Below, piece after piece: positions 38,511 to 45,192 of a stretch of 45,192 nt of DNA; the first letter of the stretch is position 1, and the number at the start of each line of letters is the position of its first letter. This DNA comes from Verrucomicrobiota bacterium. Lineage in GTDB: Bacteria > Verrucomicrobiota > Verrucomicrobiia > Palsa-1439. The notes under the pieces were generated by a model. The model saw only the letters and a program-made list of their open reading frames with translations. It was not told the origin of the DNA and made no database searches. Where the stretch lies: the NCBI GenBank assembly GCA_016871575.1, contig VHCW01000033.1, positions 1 through 45,192 of the forward strand, read 5' to 3'. Position numbers and translations under genes: made by a program.

Positions 38511-39340
38511 GCACGATCCTCGACAAGATCGTTACCGTGAAACGCCGTGAAGTTGCGGCCTTGGTGCCGCGCGCCGAGGAACTCCGTGGCCGCGCCGCCG
38601 CGCGCAAAGACTTCCGCACTTTCACAGCCGCACTACGCGGCGCAGTGGGGACACCGCGCCCTACCAACGAAACGGTAGGGCGGGCTGTCCCCAGCCCGCC
38701 GCCCGTCAGCATCGCCCTCATCGCCGAAGTAAAGAAGGCGTCGCCGTCGGCAGGCGTTATCTGTCCCGACTTCGATCCCGTCCGCATCGCCCGCGCCTAC
38801 GAACAGGCGGGCGCTGCCGCCATCTCGGTGTTGACTGACCGCGAGTTTTTCCAGGGCAACATCGAGTACCTCCAGCAAATCCGCGCGGTCGTGAAATTGC
38901 CGCTGCTCCGGAAGGATTTCATCATCGAGGAACTCCAGATTTATGAAGCCGCTGCCTGCGGCGCGGACGCCGTGTTGTTGATCGCCGCCATTCTCGACGA
39001 CCAGCAACTGCGCGACTTCCGAGCCATTGCCGAACATCTTCAATTGGCAGCACTGGTCGAGGTCCACGACGAGATTGAACTTGATCGCGCCCTTGCCGCG
39101 GGCGCCCATCTCATCGGCATCAATAACCGCAACCTCGCCACCTTCACCGTCAGCCTCGCCACAACGGAGAAACTGGCGGCCCGCATCTCGAATGACCGTC
39201 TTATTGTTGCCGAGAGCGGCATCCACACCCGCGCCGATGTGGAGCGCGTCGCTCGCGCTGGTGCGAAAGCAATTCTGGTTGGCGAATCGCTGATGCGCAG
39301 CGGCGACATCGCCGGTAAAGTCAAAGAGTTGATCGGATGA
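38507..39340 (+). CDS. trpC: Indole-3-glycerol phosphate synthase TrpC with an in-frame REPIN insert
   Basis: TrpC closes the ring of carboxyphenylamino-deoxyribulose phosphate to indole-3-glycerol phosphate in tryptophan synthesis. The 277-residue barrel shows IAEVKKASPSAG, FDPVRIARAYEQAGAAAISVLTD, LLRKDFIIEELQIYEA, GINNRNLATF, VAESGIH and AILVGESLM. It is longer than the usual roughly 255-265. Residues 45-66 (GAVGTPRPTNET then VGRAVPSPPP) sit just before VSIALIAEVKK and are encoded by an inverted REP pair. Start and stop both overlap neighbours (ATGA with prfB and with the trpF start). Confidence 0.95.
   Translation: MSTILDKIVTVKRREVAALVPRAEELRGRAAARKDFRTFTAALRGAVGTPRPTNETVGRAVPSPPPVSIALIAEVKKASPSAGVICPDFDPVRIARAYEQAGAAAISVLTDREFFQGNIEYLQQIRAVVKLPLLRKDFIIEELQIYEAAACGADAVLLIAAILDDQQLRDFRAIAEHLQLAALVEVHDEIELDRALAAGAHLIGINNRNLATFTVSLATTEKLAARISNDRLIVAESGIHTRADVERVARAGAKAILVGESLMRSGDIAGKVKELIG
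38639..38700. repeat. REPIN-like inverted REP pair within trpC
   Basis: Left REP: a stem-loop of 22 nt (38639-38660, GGCGCAGTG..CACCGCGCC) then CTAC (38661-38664). A 10-base spacer CAACGAAACG follows. Right REP: GTAG (38675-38678) then a stem-loop GGCGGGCTG..CAGCCCGCC (38679-38700). Both halves are 26 nt, mirror each other and have GTAG heads facing inward. The element is translated in frame without a stop. Confidence 0.82.
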
Positions 39341-40521
39341 CATCCCCTCATGATACCCCCGCGCCGCGTCAGGTGACGCGGCCTACACCCGTTGTAGGCC
39401 GCGTGACCCCACGCGGCGGGGACGGGCAACATCCTCGCCGTCTGCGACGCCTGAATGAAGTCTGGATTAACTCCGGTTATCCCCGGTATTTTCTTACCAT
39501 TTGTGTTCAAGGTCGAAAGCGAGTCTTGGCGACGGAAACCATTCATCAGCGGTTGCTCACCTTCCTGCAAGGCAGCCCTGAGCGATACGGTTGGTGGCCA
39601 ACCCGTTATGTCATCATGCCGGATCATTTGCATCTGCTTGTTTGTGCGAATCCCGACGGTGTCGCGCTGGGGGCATGGGTCAAGGCGTTGAAGGCGTTCG
39701 TTGCGACAAGCGAGTTTCGCTGGCAGAAAAGCTTCTTCGATCATGTCATACGACATGACGAGAGCGAGACAGAAAAGTGGGAATATGTCCGCCAGAACCC
39801 GGTGCGAGCCGGTTTGGTTGCGAAGGTGGAAGACTGGCCGTACGCCGGGGAGATTCCGGAATACCCCGCGCCGCGTCAGGTGACGCGGCCTACAATAACC
39901 CAGAAACGCGCCGTACCGCTTGTCAAAGTCTGCGGCATCACCAACCTCGACGATGCGCGACTCGCCGCGGAGTTGGGCGCTGACATGCTCGGTTTCATCT
40001 TCTACGCGAAGAGTCCGCGCGCCGTCAGCCGAGAGGCAGCCGCGCAGATTTGCCGAACCGTGACCGTCGAGAAGGTCGGCGTGTTCGTCAACGAGACCGA
40101 GGCGAACATCCGCCAGACGTTTCAAGAGTGCGGGCTAACGGCGCTCCAGTTTCACGGCGACGAATCGCCTGCGTTCTGCAACTTATTCTCTGCCAGGAAG
40201 ATCAAGGCCATCCGCGTCCGTGACGCCGAATCGCTGCGGACAGCGTCGGAGTACGATGTTGACGCTTTGTTGCTCGACACCTACACTGACACCCAGCGTG
40301 GCGGCACGGGAAAGACGTTCGATTGGTCGCTGGCGGTGCAGGCGAAAACGCTGGGCAAGCCAATCATTCTGTCGGGCGGATTGGCGCCCGACAACGTGCG
40401 CGACGCCATTCGCACTGTGCAACCGTACGCGGTGGATGTTGCGAGCGGCGTGGAGCGCGAGCCGGGACGGAAAGACACGGAGAAGTTGAGGAGATTTTTT
40501 GAAGCGTGCAGAAATCCATAA
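39337..40521 (+). CDS. trpF: RAYT transposase fused in frame to phosphoribosylanthranilate isomerase (TrpF)
   Basis: One 394-residue frame starts in the ATGA overlap with trpC. Residues 8-17 ([10 protein letters not shown]) are REP-encoded. Residues about 40-172 are a REP-associated tyrosine transposase, with [14 protein letters not shown], the HUH motif MPDHLHLLV (His97, His99) and catalytic Tyr150 in [23 protein letters not shown] recurs at 177-186. From about 193 a complete TrpF follows: [59 protein letters not shown]. No ATG precedes the TrpF part; the only internal candidate is a GTG in the REP without a ribosome binding site. The stop overlaps trpB by 16 bases. Confidence 0.93.
   Translation: MTSPHDTPAPRQVTRPTPVVGRVTPRGGDGQHPRRLRRLNEVWINSGYPRYFLTICVQGRKRVLATETIHQRLLTFLQGSPERYGWWPTRYVIMPDHLHLLVCANPDGVALGAWVKALKAFVATSEFRWQKSFFDHVIRHDESETEKWEYVRQNPVRAGLVAKVEDWPYAGEIPEYPAPRQVTRPTITQKRAVPLVKVCGITNLDDARLAAELGADMLGFIFYAKSPRAVSREAAAQICRTVTVEKVGVFVNETEANIRQTFQECGLTALQFHGDESPAFCNLFSARKIKAIRVRDAESLRTASEYDVDALLLDTYTDTQRGGTGKTFDWSLAVQAKTLGKPIILSGGLAPDNVRDAIRTVQPYAVDVASGVEREPGRKDTEKLRRFFEACRNP
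39363..39417. repeat. Inverted REP pair at the left end of the RAYT element
   Basis: Left REP: GCCGCGTCA-GG-TGACGCGGC (39363-39382), a perfect 9-bp stem, then CTAC (39383-39386). Seven bases follow (ACCCGTT). Right REP: GTAG (39394-39397), then GCCGCGTG-ACCC-CACGCGGC (39398-39417), a perfect 8-bp stem. Heads face inward as in the trpC element. Confidence 0.85.
39870..39893 (-). repeat. REP at the right end of the RAYT element
   Basis: GCCGCGTCA-GG-TGACGCGGC (39870-39889), then CTAC (39890-39893). It is identical to the left REP at 39363-39386 and reads PRQVTRPT in the fusion protein. It forms the linker between the transposase and TrpF domains. Confidence 0.85.
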
Positions 40522-41708
40522 AAACTGTTCCTGACAACGGCGGCCACTTCGGCCCGTACGGCGGCATGTACGTGCCGGAAACACTCATGGAGCCGTTGCA
40601 GGAGTTGGCCCGTGAGTATGAAAAGGCCCGTCGCGACAAGCGATTCCGCCAGGAACTCGATTACTACCTCCGCGAATACGTTGGCCGCCCCACCCCGCTC
40701 TACTTCGCCGAGCGGATGACCGATGAGCTTCGCGGCCCGAAGATTTACCTCAAACGCGAAGACCTGCTCCACACCGGCGCGCATAAGATCAACAACACCG
40801 TCGGCCAGATCCTGCTCGCCAAGCGCATGAATAAACGCCGCATCATCGCCGAAACCGGCGCTGGCCAGCACGGCGTCGCCACCGCGACCGTCGCCGCGAT
40901 GTTCGGCATGGAATGCGTCGTCTATATGGGCGCAGTGGACATGCAGCGCCAGGCGCTCAACGTGTACCGGATGCGACTGCTCGGCGCCGATGTCCGCTCC
41001 GTCACTGCCGGGCAGCAGACGCTCAAGGAAGCCATCAACGAGGCGATGCGCGACTGGGTCACCAACGTCCGCTCGACCCACTACATCCTCGGCAGCGTCC
41101 TCGGCGCACACCCCTACCCCATGATGGTCCGCGATTTCCAGAGCGTCATCGGCCTCGAAGCGCGCACACAGATCCTGAAACAGGAAGGACGCTTGCCGGC
41201 TGCGTTGGTCGCGTGCGTCGGTGGCGGCTCAAACTCCATCGGGCTGTTCCACGCCTTCCTCGGCGACAAACGCGTCCGCATGATCGGCGTCGAGGGCGGC
41301 GGACGCGGCATCCGTCCCGGCGACCATGCCGCCCGGTTTCAACGCGGCGGCTCGCTCGGCGTGTTGCAAGGCACACGGACATTCGTTCTTCAAGACGACG
41401 ACGGCCAGATCATGCTTACCCACTCCGTCTCTGCCGGCCTCGACTACGCCGCCGTCGGCCCCGAACACAGTTACCTCCGCGACCAGAAACGGATCGAGTA
41501 CACTTACGCCACCGACGACGAAGCGCTGGAGGCGTTCCAGTTCTGCTCGCGCGTTGAAGGCATCATCCCCGCGCTGGAAAGCGCCCACGCCGTTGCCCAC
41601 GTGATGAAGAACGCGCGGAAACTCCGCGGCGTTGTCATCGTGAACCTCAGCGGCCGCGGCGACAAAGATGTGATGCAGGTGGCTGACATTTTGAAACTGG
41701 AGAAATGA
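40506..41708 (+). CDS. trpB: Tryptophan synthase beta chain
   Basis: TrpB condenses indole with serine to tryptophan using PLP. The 400-residue protein has the N-terminal [27 protein letters not shown], the PLP lysine motif [28 protein letters not shown], the phosphate-binding [10 protein letters not shown] and the C-terminal [19 protein letters not shown] and NLSGRGDKD. Start is GTG 40506 inside trpF, with [16 protein letters not shown] matching homologues. trpA is not present in this window, so the alpha chain must be encoded elsewhere. Confidence 0.97.
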   Translation: MQKSIKTVPDNGGHFGPYGGMYVPETLMEPLQELAREYEKARRDKRFRQELDYYLREYVGRPTPLYFAERMTDELRGPKIYLKREDLLHTGAHKINNTVGQILLAKRMNKRRIIAETGAGQHGVATATVAAMFGMECVVYMGAVDMQRQALNVYRMRLLGADVRSVTAGQQTLKEAINEAMRDWVTNVRSTHYILGSVLGAHPYPMMVRDFQSVIGLEARTQILKQEGRLPAALVACVGGGSNSIGLFHAFLGDKRVRMIGVEGGGRGIRPGDHAARFQRGGSLGVLQGTRTFVLQDDDGQIMLTHSVSAGLDYAAVGPEHSYLRDQKRIEYTYATDDEALEAFQFCSRVEGIIPALESAHAVAHVMKNARKLRGVVIVNLSGRGDKDVMQVADILKLEK

Positions 41709-41709
41709 C

Positions 41710-42582
41710 ATGCGCAGCATGACCGGATACGGGCGTGGCGAACACGTCCAAGGCGGATTCAAGTTCAGCGTCGAGCTGAACTCGGTGAACCGCAAACAGA
41801 GCGACATCTCGATCAAGTTGCCGGCCGAACTGGAAGAGTTGGAGCCGCGCATCCGCGATGCGATCAACGCCCACGTCTCACGTGGCCGGATCAACGCTGT
41901 CGTCGCCTTCCATCGCAGCGAGGCGGCGGAGCACGTCGAACTCGATACCGCATTGGCAAAGGCCTATCTGCGCGCCATCCAGAAGCTCCAGAAGGAACTC
42001 AAGCTCAACGGCACCCTCACCCTCGACACCATCCTGCGCGCCCCCGGCGTGCTCAAGCTCGCCGAGTCCGCGCTCGATGCCGATGCCCTTTGGCCGGGCG
42101 TGGAGAGCGCGTTGCGCAAGGCGTTGGAGCGTCTCGTGAAGATGCGCGAGAAGGAAGGCAAGCATCTCGCCGCCGATCTTGCGAAACGCCTCGACTTGTT
42201 GGTCGCCGGCACAGCAACGATTCGAAGCGCTGCGCCGGAAACGGTGAAACGTTACCGGGAACAGTTGCACGCCCGCATCAAGGAAGCCGGGCTGGCCGTG
42301 CCGCTCGACGATGAACGGCTCGCAAAAGAGGTTGTCTTCTTCGCCGACCGTTGCGACATCACCGAGGAACTCACCCGCCTGGACAGTCATTTCCAGCAAT
42401 TCCGCGCCTCGCTGAAGTCGGCGGAGCCGGTGGGACGAACGCTGGATTTTCTCGCCCAGGAAATGAACCGCGAGATCAACACCATCGGCTCGAAAGCCAA
42501 CGCGGCCGAGATTTCCCAACAGGTTGTCACCATGAAAGCCGAACTGGAACGAATCCGCGAACAGGTGCAAAACATCGAATGA
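41710..42582 (+). CDS. yicC: YicC/YloC family endoribonuclease
   Basis: A 290-residue protein with the N-terminal RSMTGYGRGEHVQGGFKFSV and ELNSVNRKQSDISIKLP, a middle helical stretch, and the C-terminal FLAQEMNREINTIGSKAN and EISQQVVTMKAELERIREQVQNIE. Family members are endoribonucleases linked to RNA decay and to stationary-phase growth, and they commonly sit next to gmk as here. It starts one base after the trpB stop and overlaps gmk as ATGA. Confidence 0.93.
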   Translation: MRSMTGYGRGEHVQGGFKFSVELNSVNRKQSDISIKLPAELEELEPRIRDAINAHVSRGRINAVVAFHRSEAAEHVELDTALAKAYLRAIQKLQKELKLNGTLTLDTILRAPGVLKLAESALDADALWPGVESALRKALERLVKMREKEGKHLAADLAKRLDLLVAGTATIRSAAPETVKRYREQLHARIKEAGLAVPLDDERLAKEVVFFADRCDITEELTRLDSHFQQFRASLKSAEPVGRTLDFLAQEMNREINTIGSKANAAEISQQVVTMKAELERIREQVQNIE

Positions 42583-43214
42583 GACCCGGCCTGCTCATCA
42601 TCATCTCCTCGCCCTCCGGCGGGGGCAAAACCTCGTTGTGCAAGGGGCTGCGGCAATGGTCATCCCAAGTCGTCTATTCCGTGACATGCACCACGCGCGC
42701 ACCGAGATCGGGGGAACAACATGGCCGTGACTATTTCTTTCTCAGCCGCCACGAGTTCGAACAGCGGTTGGCGACTGGCTACTTCCTCGAACATGCCCAG
42801 TATAACGGCCAGGACTACGGCACGCCGCGCGCCTTTGTGGAAGAACAGTTGCGCGACGGGCGAATCGTCTTGATGGCCATTGACATCCAAGGCGCGGCAC
42901 AAGTGACAAAGTCTGTGCGACAGGGCGAGTTCGCCTACCCTGATGCCTTGGTGAAATTGTTTCTCATGCCGACGACGGCGCTGCTGGAGCAACGCCTCAG
43001 AAAGCGCGGAACGGACACGGATGAGATCATCGCCCAGCGGCTGGCCGTGACCGAAGCAGAAATGGCTGCGTGGCGCGAATTCGATTACGTGATTCAGACT
43101 GGTCACATTGACGACGACGTGGCCCAAGCCAAATCCATCATCATCGCCGAGCAACTCCGCGTCACTCGGCAACCGAAGGAGCGCCCATGGCCAATCAACG
43201 CACTGTCATTCTAG
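42579..43214 (+). CDS. gmk: Guanylate kinase
   Basis: Gmk phosphorylates GMP to GDP. The 211-residue protein has the P-loop ISSPSGGGKTSLC, the GMP-binding TCTTRAPRSGEQHGRDYFFLS, LEHAQYNGQDYGTP, the Walker-B-like VLMAIDIQGAAQV and the lid arginine segment RLRKRGTDTDEIIAQRL. ATG 42579 overlaps the yicC stop. Its 3' end overlaps coaC by 28 bases, an unusually long overlap for this operon. Confidence 0.96.
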   Translation: MRPGLLIIISSPSGGGKTSLCKGLRQWSSQVVYSVTCTTRAPRSGEQHGRDYFFLSRHEFEQRLATGYFLEHAQYNGQDYGTPRAFVEEQLRDGRIVLMAIDIQGAAQVTKSVRQGEFAYPDALVKLFLMPTTALLEQRLRKRGTDTDEIIAQRLAVTEAEMAAWREFDYVIQTGHIDDDVAQAKSIIIAEQLRVTRQPKERPWPINALSF

Positions 43215-43729
43215 GCATCACCGGCTCCATCGCCGCCTACAAGGCCGCCGACATCGCCAGCCAACTGGTGAAAGCCGGGCACACCGTCCATTGCGTGATG
43301 ACAAAGGACGCCACCCATTTCATCACGCCGCTGACATTGGAAACCATCTCCCGGCAGGCCGTCACGCTCGACCTGTTTGCCGAACGCGAGTGGTGTCCGA
43401 CGCACGTTGCCGTTGCCGACGCCGCCGACCTGCTGGTCATCGCGCCCGCCACGGCCAACATCATCGCCAAGCTGGCCGCCGGCATCGCCGACGACGCCCT
43501 CAGCACGATCGCGCTGGCATTGCGTCCCGAAGCGAAGGTGCTGATCGCGCCCGCCATGAACGGCAAGATGTGGCTCCATCCCGCCACGCAAGCCAACGTC
43601 AAGATACTCAAAGCGCGCGGCGCCGAATTCATCGGTCCCGACAAGGGACTGCTGGCTTGCGGCTACGAAGGCATCGGCCGTCTCTGGCCGGTGGAGAAGA
43701 TCGTCGCACGCGCCTTGAAGCTGTTGTGA
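43187..43729 (+). CDS. coaC: Phosphopantothenoylcysteine decarboxylase (stand-alone CoaC)
   Basis: CoaC decarboxylates phosphopantothenoylcysteine in coenzyme A synthesis with FMN. The 180-residue flavoprotein has the N-terminal VILGITGSIAAYKAADI, the active-site His in THVAVADAADLLVIAPATANIIAKLA, the substrate-recognition PAMNGKMW and the C-terminal GLLACGYEGIGRLW. An AAGGAG site (43176-43181) lies five bases before the ATG. In most bacteria CoaC is the N-terminal half of a fused CoaBC; here it ends in a TGA that overlaps coaB. Confidence 0.93.
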   Translation: MANQRTVILGITGSIAAYKAADIASQLVKAGHTVHCVMTKDATHFITPLTLETISRQAVTLDLFAEREWCPTHVAVADAADLLVIAPATANIIAKLAAGIADDALSTIALALRPEAKVLIAPAMNGKMWLHPATQANVKILKARGAEFIGPDKGLLACGYEGIGRLWPVEKIVARALKLL

Positions 43730-44349
43730 AGCCGCGCTTTCTCATCACCGCCGGGCCGACGCGCGAGTTTCTCGATCCCATCCGTTTCATCTCGAACCGC
43801 TCCTCCGGCAAGATGGGCTACGCGCTCGCCCGCGCCGCGCGCCGGCATGGAAACGTCACGCTCGTCAGCGGCCCCGTCGCCTTGAAGCCGCCGCCCGGCG
43901 TGACCTTCGTGCCGGTCACGACGGCGCAGGAAATGGCTGAGGCGGTGCTGTCCCACGAAGCCGATATCGTGATCATGACCGCTGCCGTCTGCGATTTCCG
44001 TCCGCGGCGCATGGCAGTCCGCAAGATCAAGAAGACCGGCTTCGACGGTCTGCTGGAACTGGTACCGACGGTTGACATCCTCGCCACGCTGGGGAAACGG
44101 AAACGCCACCAGTTGCTCGTCGGCTTCGCGGCCGAGACCGACGCGCTGGAAGCCAACGCGCTCGACAAGCTGCGACGGAAGAATCTCGACCTGATCGTGG
44201 CCAACGACGCCCGCGCCATGGAAGCTGACACGAACCGCGTGACGTTGCTTTACCGGGATGGCCGGGTGGAACGCTTGCCGGAGATGTCGAAGGCGCGTGT
44301 GGCGCGGGAGATTCTGCGCCGGGTCAACGCTTTGGGCGTAGCACCGTGA
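43726..44349 (+). CDS. coaB: Phosphopantothenate-cysteine ligase (stand-alone CoaB)
   Basis: CoaB couples cysteine to phosphopantothenate with CTP or ATP. The 207-residue protein starts at GTG 43726, overlapping the coaC stop as GTGA. It shows the family start FLITAGPTREFLDPIRFISN and SSGKMGYALARAA, then MTAAVCDFRP, VDILATLGKRK, VGFAAETD, ANALDKLRRKNLDLIVANDA and the final RVARE.L. The frame is open upstream, but that part overlaps gmk and coaC. It ends the operon and is followed by a REP pair. Confidence 0.93.
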   Translation: MKPRFLITAGPTREFLDPIRFISNRSSGKMGYALARAARRHGNVTLVSGPVALKPPPGVTFVPVTTAQEMAEAVLSHEADIVIMTAAVCDFRPRRMAVRKIKKTGFDGLLELVPTVDILATLGKRKRHQLLVGFAAETDALEANALDKLRRKNLDLIVANDARAMEADTNRVTLLYRDGRVERLPEMSKARVAREILRRVNALGVAP

Positions 44350-44352
44350 TTT

Positions 44353-44410
44353 GTAGGCCGCTTCTGCGAAGCGGCGCGCGGGGCAGACGCCGACTCACAG
44401 AGCCGGCTAC
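44353..44410. repeat. Outward-facing REP pair between coaB and the DUF1015 gene
   Basis: GTAG (44353-44356) with GCCGCTTC-TGC-GAAGCGGC (44357-44375) is a perfect 8-bp stem. About 15 bases later a second, inverted element CGACTCACAGAGCCGG then CTAC (44407-44410) has an imperfect stem with one mismatch. Here the GTAG heads face outward, the opposite of the trpC and trpF pairs. It lies between convergent genes and may serve as a bidirectional transcription stop. Confidence 0.65.
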
Positions 44411-44413
44411 AAG

Positions 44414-45192
44414 CTACCGCACTTCGTACATGACCATTCCGGAAAGCAATTTCGGGTAAAAGTCGGTGCTCTTCTGCGGCATCCGGGAACGCACATCGGC
44501 GACGGCTTTCACCGCGGATACCGGCGTTGGCGGGAGGAAGAACGCCAGTTGCACCGCGCCACTCTGTACCTGCGCCAGCGCCTTTTCCGGTTCGCGCCAG
44601 TAGGTGACGTTCGCCTCTTCGCGGAGCCGAACCTCGTCAATGCCAAGCAACGCCTCCAGGATGGCGACGTGGAGAATCGCCACGTCCAACGTGTCCCACA
44701 ACGGCGGTTTGCCGGCGAAGAGCGGCTTGATGTCCTTCGGGCGCAACGTCACCTGGCCCAGCGCATCGGCCATCCCGATCCCCTGCCCTCCGGCCGGTTC
44801 GATGTGGAAACTGCCGGCCAGTTTCTCGCGGAACTTGCGCGGGTCGAAACTGCTGAGGTTGGCCACCGTGCGGTGCGTCGGGAGAATCACGAGGCCGGGA
44901 TCGTTCATGTCCACGATGGTCGCCATGACAAACTTGGACGCTTCCGTGCCGGCTTCGTCGCGGAACGCAAGGGCAGTCTCGTAGCGGTGATGGCCATCAG
45001 CGATGTAGAAGCTTTGTGGACTTAATGCCGCTTGGATGCTGGCAATCTGCCCCGCGTCGGTGATTGCCCAGACGGTGTTGGTAACGTTGTAGTCGTCCAC
45101 GAGCGAGTAGAGCGGCGCGCCGAGATTGGGCGCTGGGATCGGCTGCGGATGGAGCATGAAGATCTGTCCCTGTTGCGCGCCGACGGCGCGCA
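44414..45192 (-). CDS. DUF1015 family protein (5' end beyond the window)
   Basis: The C-terminal 259 or more residues of a DUF1015 protein: PLYSLVDDYN, the diagnostic YIADGHHRYETALAFRD, VMATIVDMNDPGLVILPTHR and PLWDTLDVAILH. The frame is open to the window edge and continues upstream (RAVGAQQGQIF before MLHPQP), so the gene is partial. The family is cytoplasmic, of unknown function, sometimes annotated as kinase-like or HIRAN-adjacent. It converges on coaB across a REP pair. Confidence 0.88.
   Translation of the reverse strand, partial: RAVGAQQGQIFMLHPQPIPAPNLGAPLYSLVDDYNVTNTVWAITDAGQIASIQAALSPQSFYIADGHHRYETALAFRDEAGTEASKFVMATIVDMNDPGLVILPTHRTVANLSSFDPRKFREKLAGSFHIEPAGGQGIGMADALGQVTLRPKDIKPLFAGKPPLWDTLDVAILHVAILEALLGIDEVRLREEANVTYWREPEKALAQVQSGAVQLAFFLPPTPVSAVKAVADVRSRMPQKSTDFYPKLLSGMVMYEVR

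Larger units (their letters stand above)
39353..39894 (+). mobile_element. RAYT element bracketed by REP palindromes, inserted at the 5' end of trpF
   Basis: A segment beginning ATACCCC..GCGCCGCGTC and ending GGCCTACA occurs at 39353-39387 and again at 39861-39894, differing by one C. The corresponding stem bases are 507 bp apart, a multiple of three. The transposase frame lies between the copies. There is no separate promoter or stop for the transposase, which depends on the trpC-trpF translational junction. Removal of one unit would leave trpF in frame with a single REP. Confidence 0.8.

Noticed and set aside
39353-39894. Palindromic repeats at the RAYT as a CRISPR array
   Set aside because: There are only two direct copies with a coding region between them, no regular spacers and no cas genes.
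43108-43725. N-terminal extension of the coaB frame
   Set aside because: The extension lies within gmk and coaC in another frame and is Arg/His-rich noise; the conserved CoaB start is at GTG 43726.
45174-45192. Perfect 8-bp palindrome TGCGCGCC-GAC-GGCGCGCA in the DUF1015 gene as another REP
   Set aside because: It has no GTAG head on its visible side and ends exactly at the window edge, so it cannot be told from chance GC-rich symmetry.

Overview
The window is GC-rich chromosomal DNA from a bacterium that is most likely in the Verrucomicrobiota (PVC superphylum). I infer this from the style of gene content: many TAT-exported Gfo/Idh/MocA oxidoreductases and sialidase-like propellers, DUF1080, DUF1573 and PIG-L relatives, a Cys-rich CWC protein, a CdaA-CdaR-GlmM set and numerous GTAG-headed palindromes. 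No rRNA or tRNA gene was seen and no CRISPR array is present. Both window edges cut through neighbouring DNA; the DUF1015 gene at the right edge is incomplete.

Layout. 0.4-8.1 kb is housekeeping: nadA, an HtrA/DegQ protease, nfo, a small AsmA-like protein, folP, then cdaA-cdaR-glmM (c-di-AMP synthesis and peptidoglycan precursor). 8.1-11.4 kb (minus) is a vitamin B12 uptake operon: cobalamin riboswitch, btuB-like receptor, Cys-rich CWC protein, TonB-like protein. 11.4-16.3 kb (plus) holds a LacI-type regulator with an 18-bp perfect palindrome in front of it, glutamate dehydrogenase, a Gfo/Idh/MocA oxidoreductase and a class III aminotransferase, all overlapping. 16.4-32.4 kb (minus) is a carbohydrate-related accessory cluster: a transposase remnant, a toroid-fold lyase-like protein, three sialidase-like propellers, a LamG/M14 protein, another propeller hydrolase, an unusual NRAMP relative, a GarR-type dehydrogenase, an RraA-type aldolase, a GntR/FCD regulator, a truncated DUF1080 gene, a Gfo/Idh oxidoreductase and a PIG-L deacetylase. 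32.4-35.4 kb is a less GC-rich island with a metzincin-like protease, a frameshifted DUF1573 gene and a PD-(D/E)xK-like protein, marked by three copies of a 34-nt direct repeat. 35.4-37.4 kb has another Gfo/Idh protein and an alpha/beta hydrolase. 37.4-44.3 kb (plus) is one tightly overlapping operon, prfB-trpC-trpF-trpB-yicC-gmk-coaC-coaB, followed by a convergent DUF1015 gene.

The most striking feature is a REP/RAYT system that has entered coding sequence. A REP-associated tyrosine (Y1, HUH) transposase reading frame sits between trpC and trpF in the trp operon. It uses the trpF start codon and is fused in frame to a complete phosphoribosylanthranilate isomerase. It is bracketed by near-identical GTAG-headed palindromes exactly 507 bp (169 codons) apart. 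A 62-nt inverted REP pair (REPIN-like) lies in frame inside trpC just upstream. A single REP of identical 24-nt sequence lies in frame in both folP and the alpha/beta hydrolase, encoding the same peptide AAGTAATT. Further REPs sit at the nfo stop codon and between coaB and the DUF1015 gene. The stems differ between sites while complementarity and the GTAG head are kept. This looks like a protein-invading REP family with its cognate transposase captured inside a biosynthetic operon.

Other points of interest are the programmed +1 frameshift in prfB, the split coaC/coaB pair, the NRAMP relative without metal-binding motifs, and the shared leader segment of two otherwise unrelated secreted proteins.
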